Shown: positions 62,053-64,000 of the stretch, in pieces | Position numbering within the stretch: position 1 is the stretch's first letter | Layout of the letters: the number at the start of each line of letters is the position of its first letter | Source: a bacterium | Lineage (GTDB): Bacteria; Bacillota; Clostridia; Oscillospirales; Acutalibacteraceae | DNA: 64,000 bases | Assembly: GCA_022774755.1 (NCBI GenBank) | Contig: JALFLK010000009.1 | Location: 186,001 to 250,000, forward strand | Direction of reading: 5' to 3' | Position numbers and translations under genes: made by a program | Notes under the pieces: model-generated | Databases searched by the model: none | Told to the model about the DNA's origin: nothing | Seen by the model: only the letters and a program-made list of their open reading frames with translations

Positions 62053-62210
62053 GCAACGGCTAATAAACAAGCCGACCATCCACTCGGGAAAATAAGTGCA
62101 GAAAATAGCCATTCTATCTTCACGAATTAACGCAACGGTGAATAACCAAGCCGACCCTGCGTTCGGGAAAATAAGTGCAGAAAATAGCCATTCTGCCTTC
62201 ACGAAATAAA
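62053..62210. repeat. 79-bp direct repeat, two copies
   Basis: Units 62053-62131 and 62132-62210 share GCAACGG.., CAAGCCGACC, TCGGGAAAATAAGTGCAG and AAAATAGCCATTCT. The second unit reaches into the 3' end of the CHAP-dockerin gene, supplying its last codons and stop. An open minus-strand frame across both units has no support as a gene. Confidence 0.85.
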
Positions 62211-63503
62211 AGAAAGTAGTTTTGCAAGGTACATTTGGAGTGTTGAAATGTCGTTTATGTCGATATTTCCGTTTTTATTTAAGTCGGCGCAGTTTATTGC
62301 ATCTTCGGTTAATCTAAGGTATTTCGCATTAAACATTTGCATCACAACAACGTCGTTAATGGAGGCTTTGCCGTCGCCGTTTACATCGCCTATAATTCCT
62401 GTTTCGCTGTCATAAAAGTCCAGAATTTCCGTTGAATTATCGGCGCCGTAAAGCCGTTTTGCGTAATTCAGAACGCACCAGCCCTCTTTGCCGTTATAAC
62501 TTGTAAATCCCCAAGTATAACCACCGTTTTCAGCGATTTTGCTGATGCGGATATTTGCGTAATAGGGAATAAAGCCTGTTTTCGGGTTAGATGTGCCGGG
62601 ACCGCTGCGCATATTTACGCCGTCGTCGGAGGTGATAACATAGAATTGATTTACATCAGGCGTCGGGGGTTGGGTGGTAGGTTCAGTTTCGGGCTGAGTT
62701 GGGTCGGGGCTTGTCCCTGATGAAGTCAGATATTGAACACTGCCTGTAAGGGCGACATAGCCCTCCTGCCCCAGGTATGAGGTTTTACCCCAGGTATAGC
62801 CGCCGTTCTGAATTTTATCTGTCACAACAAAACCCATACAGTAATCCAAGGTGTCAATAACATCATATTCCGTGCCTGCACCGGACCTCAGGTTAATGCC
62901 CTCTGAGTATATGTTTCGGTATAAGTCGCCGCCGAAGCCAGTTGAGGTAAACTCTCCGGGATATATGTAACCCTGAAAATCCCAGTTGATTTGTCCGGGA
63001 TTGTCGTAATCTTCTACGGAAAGATAAAAGTTCAGGTATCCCCACGCCGACTGGGACATTATAATTTTGTCGCCGACTATTGCCTCAACAACCGCAACAT
63101 GACCGTTGCCGCCGTATTGCCAGCAGGCTATGGCGCCGATTTTCGGGGTTTTTCCGTAGCTGTAATACCCGTGCTCAATGTTGTAGTCGTACCATTGGCC
63201 TGCGTCGTAGGGGCACAGATTCGGCTCATAACCCAGCAATTCGTATGCTCTGCCGTAAGCGTAGCAGGTGCAGTTGGGCATACCGTATCCGTATTGATAA
63301 AAGATATTTTTATCGGTGTAGTAACCGTAGCTTGAATCACCCTTGCAGGCAGGTTGCCACCTGGGCTTGACGGCTTTAGACGAGCTTGCGTTTGCACCTG
63401 TTGCAAAAACAGAAACCAAAATTACCGCAATAAGTATAAGGCTGACGCCGATAGTTATGTAACGGTTGTTTTTTGTGATTTTTGATTTTATAGATAATGT
63501 CAA
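62199..63503 (-). CDS. Secreted CHAP/SH3 peptidoglycan hydrolase with dockerin
   Basis: About 434 residues. N-terminal signal/anchor (about 16-37), a CHAP amidase/endopeptidase domain (about 45-190) with NCTCYAYGRAYELLG (Cys78 as nucleophile) and GHVAVVEAI (His135). Two SH3b modules (about 195-260 and 290-355, each with G(V/I)N(L/M)RSG(A/P)GT), separated by a Thr/Pro linker, and a dockerin (GDVNGDGKASINDVVVMQ and DLNKNGNIDINDISTLQ) follow. It probably cleaves peptidoglycan or its cross-bridges. The start is uncertain: TTG 63503 has AGAGG at 12 bases, while TTG 63515 is too close to it. Confidence 0.88.
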   Translation of the reverse strand: MTLSIKSKITKNNRYITIGVSLILIAVILVSVFATGANASSSKAVKPRWQPACKGDSSYGYYTDKNIFYQYGYGMPNCTCYAYGRAYELLGYEPNLCPYDAGQWYDYNIEHGYYSYGKTPKIGAIACWQYGGNGHVAVVEAIVGDKIIMSQSAWGYLNFYLSVEDYDNPGQINWDFQGYIYPGEFTSTGFGGDLYRNIYSEGINLRSGAGTEYDVIDTLDYCMGFVVTDKIQNGGYTWGKTSYLGQEGYVALTGSVQYLTSSGTSPDPTQPETEPTTQPPTPDVNQFYVITSDDGVNMRSGPGTSNPKTGFIPYYANIRISKIAENGGYTWGFTSYNGKEGWCVLNYAKRLYGADNSTEILDFYDSETGIIGDVNGDGKASINDVVVMQMFNAKYLRLTEDAINCADLNKNGNIDINDISTLQMYLAKLLSFIS

Positions 63504-63844
63504 TTTTATTACCAACCTCTAAAGATAAAATATTTTTTCCGTATAACACAGTATTATAACATAAATATACGCTTTGCTCCAATTTTTGCTGTTGTTTGCA
63601 GGTAGAAATTTTAAGCTGATTTTTGTGCAAAACAACTGTTTAGAGTGTATTTCATTGCATTATTACAGATAATCACCATTTCATTATACACTTTAAATAT
63701 ATATGAAAATCATAACAAGGTCTATAACAATCAAGGTCTATAACAATGTTCCTTTTAAATAAATGTAATTACTTGTTAGATGTAATAACATTTGGGTTTA
63801 ATAATAAAAAATGTATGTGTTAAAAATAATTTTTAAATAAGTTA

Positions 63845-63873
63845 TTGACAAAACGCTGATGTGGGAGTATATT
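63845..63873 (+). promoter_or_regulatory. Promoter for the ArsR-type gene
   Basis: TTGACA (63845-63850), 17 bases, TATATT (63868-63873). The rest of the 430-base gap from 63516 is AT-rich without recognised features. Confidence 0.7.
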
Positions 63874-63882
63874 ATATACAGT

Positions 63883-63902
63883 AATTAGAAAATTATCTAA
63901 TT
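63883..63902 (+). promoter_or_regulatory. Inverted repeat, candidate ArsR operator
   Basis: AATTAGA-6-TCTAATT, a 7-bp inverted repeat at or just after the expected transcription start. ArsR regulators usually bind such imperfect palindromes at their own promoters. Confidence 0.45.
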
Positions 63903-63948
63903 AACTAAACGATAAAATAACCTTAAACATTGAATCGGAGGTGTATTT

Positions 63949-64000
63949 ATGGGGGATGTGTGGAAAGCTCTTGCAGACCCAACAAGGCGGAGGATACTTG
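63949..64000 (+). CDS. ArsR-family regulator, 5' end only
   Basis: The first 17 codons (MGDVWKALADPTRRRIL) match the start of ArsR/SmtB winged-helix repressors, where the WKALADPTRRRIL helix is characteristic of the SdpR/YceK-like branch. RBS CGGAGGTG precedes ATG 63949. The gene runs off the right edge, so sensor residues cannot be judged. Confidence 0.8.
   Translation, partial: MGDVWKALADPTRRRIL

Noticed and set aside
61951-62202. 83-codon open frame on the minus strand
   Set aside because: It runs through the terminator hairpin and both 79-bp direct repeats and has no RBS.
1-64000. tRNA, rRNA, prophage or insertion-sequence transposase genes
   Set aside because: None was recognised on either strand; the only mobile-looking DNA is the set of non-coding repeats.

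Overview
The window reads as a chromosome segment of a low-GC, anaerobic, spore-forming Clostridium-class bacterium of the Ruminococcus group. It carries spore genes (gpr, a SpoVAF/GerA-type protein, spoIIP), an electron-bifurcating [FeFe]-hydrogenase, and five secreted proteins with type I dockerin repeats. A starch-binding dockerin protein lies directly upstream of a secreted alpha-amylase. This combination recalls Ruminococcus bromii and its amylosome. That assignment is inference; the window has no rRNA gene and no tRNA was recognised.

Layout. 1-8241: end of phoH (minus strand), then the translation/SRP cluster ylxM-ffh-rpsP-khpA, an inserted SAM methyltransferase, rimM-trmD, an HPr gene and uvrC. 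8242-11101: rsmD, coaD and a coiled-coil gene, flanked by two copies of an unusual repeat element, one expanded into 96-bp tandem units. 11102-23759: a division and cell-wall (dcw) cluster, mraZ-rsmH-ftsL-pbp-(Mur-ligase-like fragment)-mraY-ftsW-murG-murA-divIB-ftsZ. No complete murE, murF or murD is present. 23800-28500: a dockerin-only protein and a 1303-residue surface protein. 28980-32050: a nucleotidyltransferase and a probable vitamin B6 salvage operon (kinase, ECF S-component, radical SAM protein). 32161-42106: dockerin transglutaminase/LRR protein, spore genes around a dockerin papain-family protease, a Pro-rich membrane protein, dusB and glyA. 42281-48000: rarA and the starch cassette. 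48400-53020: a small Asn-rich protein and hydCBA. 53277-61818: a CmpB-family membrane protein, metK under a SAM-I riboswitch, a small NrdD-like glycyl-radical-domain protein, and a MarR-controlled heterodimeric ABC exporter. 62000-64000: a CHAP/SH3/dockerin hydrolase and the start of an ArsR-type regulator.

How it works together. The starch-binding dockerin protein could dock onto a scaffoldin encoded elsewhere while the neighbouring amylase is secreted free. The other dockerin proteins carry protease, transglutaminase-like and peptidoglycan-hydrolase domains, so the complex may handle more than starch. The hydrogenase would dispose of fermentation electrons as H2.

The observations most worth pursuing are: the stand-alone glycyl-radical domain upstream of metK; a Mur-ligase-like fragment where murE/murF are expected; a family of palindromic MITE-like repeats with four members here; the repeat element with core TCGAGGTACTCGA; a DnaA box upstream of ftsL; and paired palindromes at the marR promoter. 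All family assignments come from reading motifs by eye; no database search was run.
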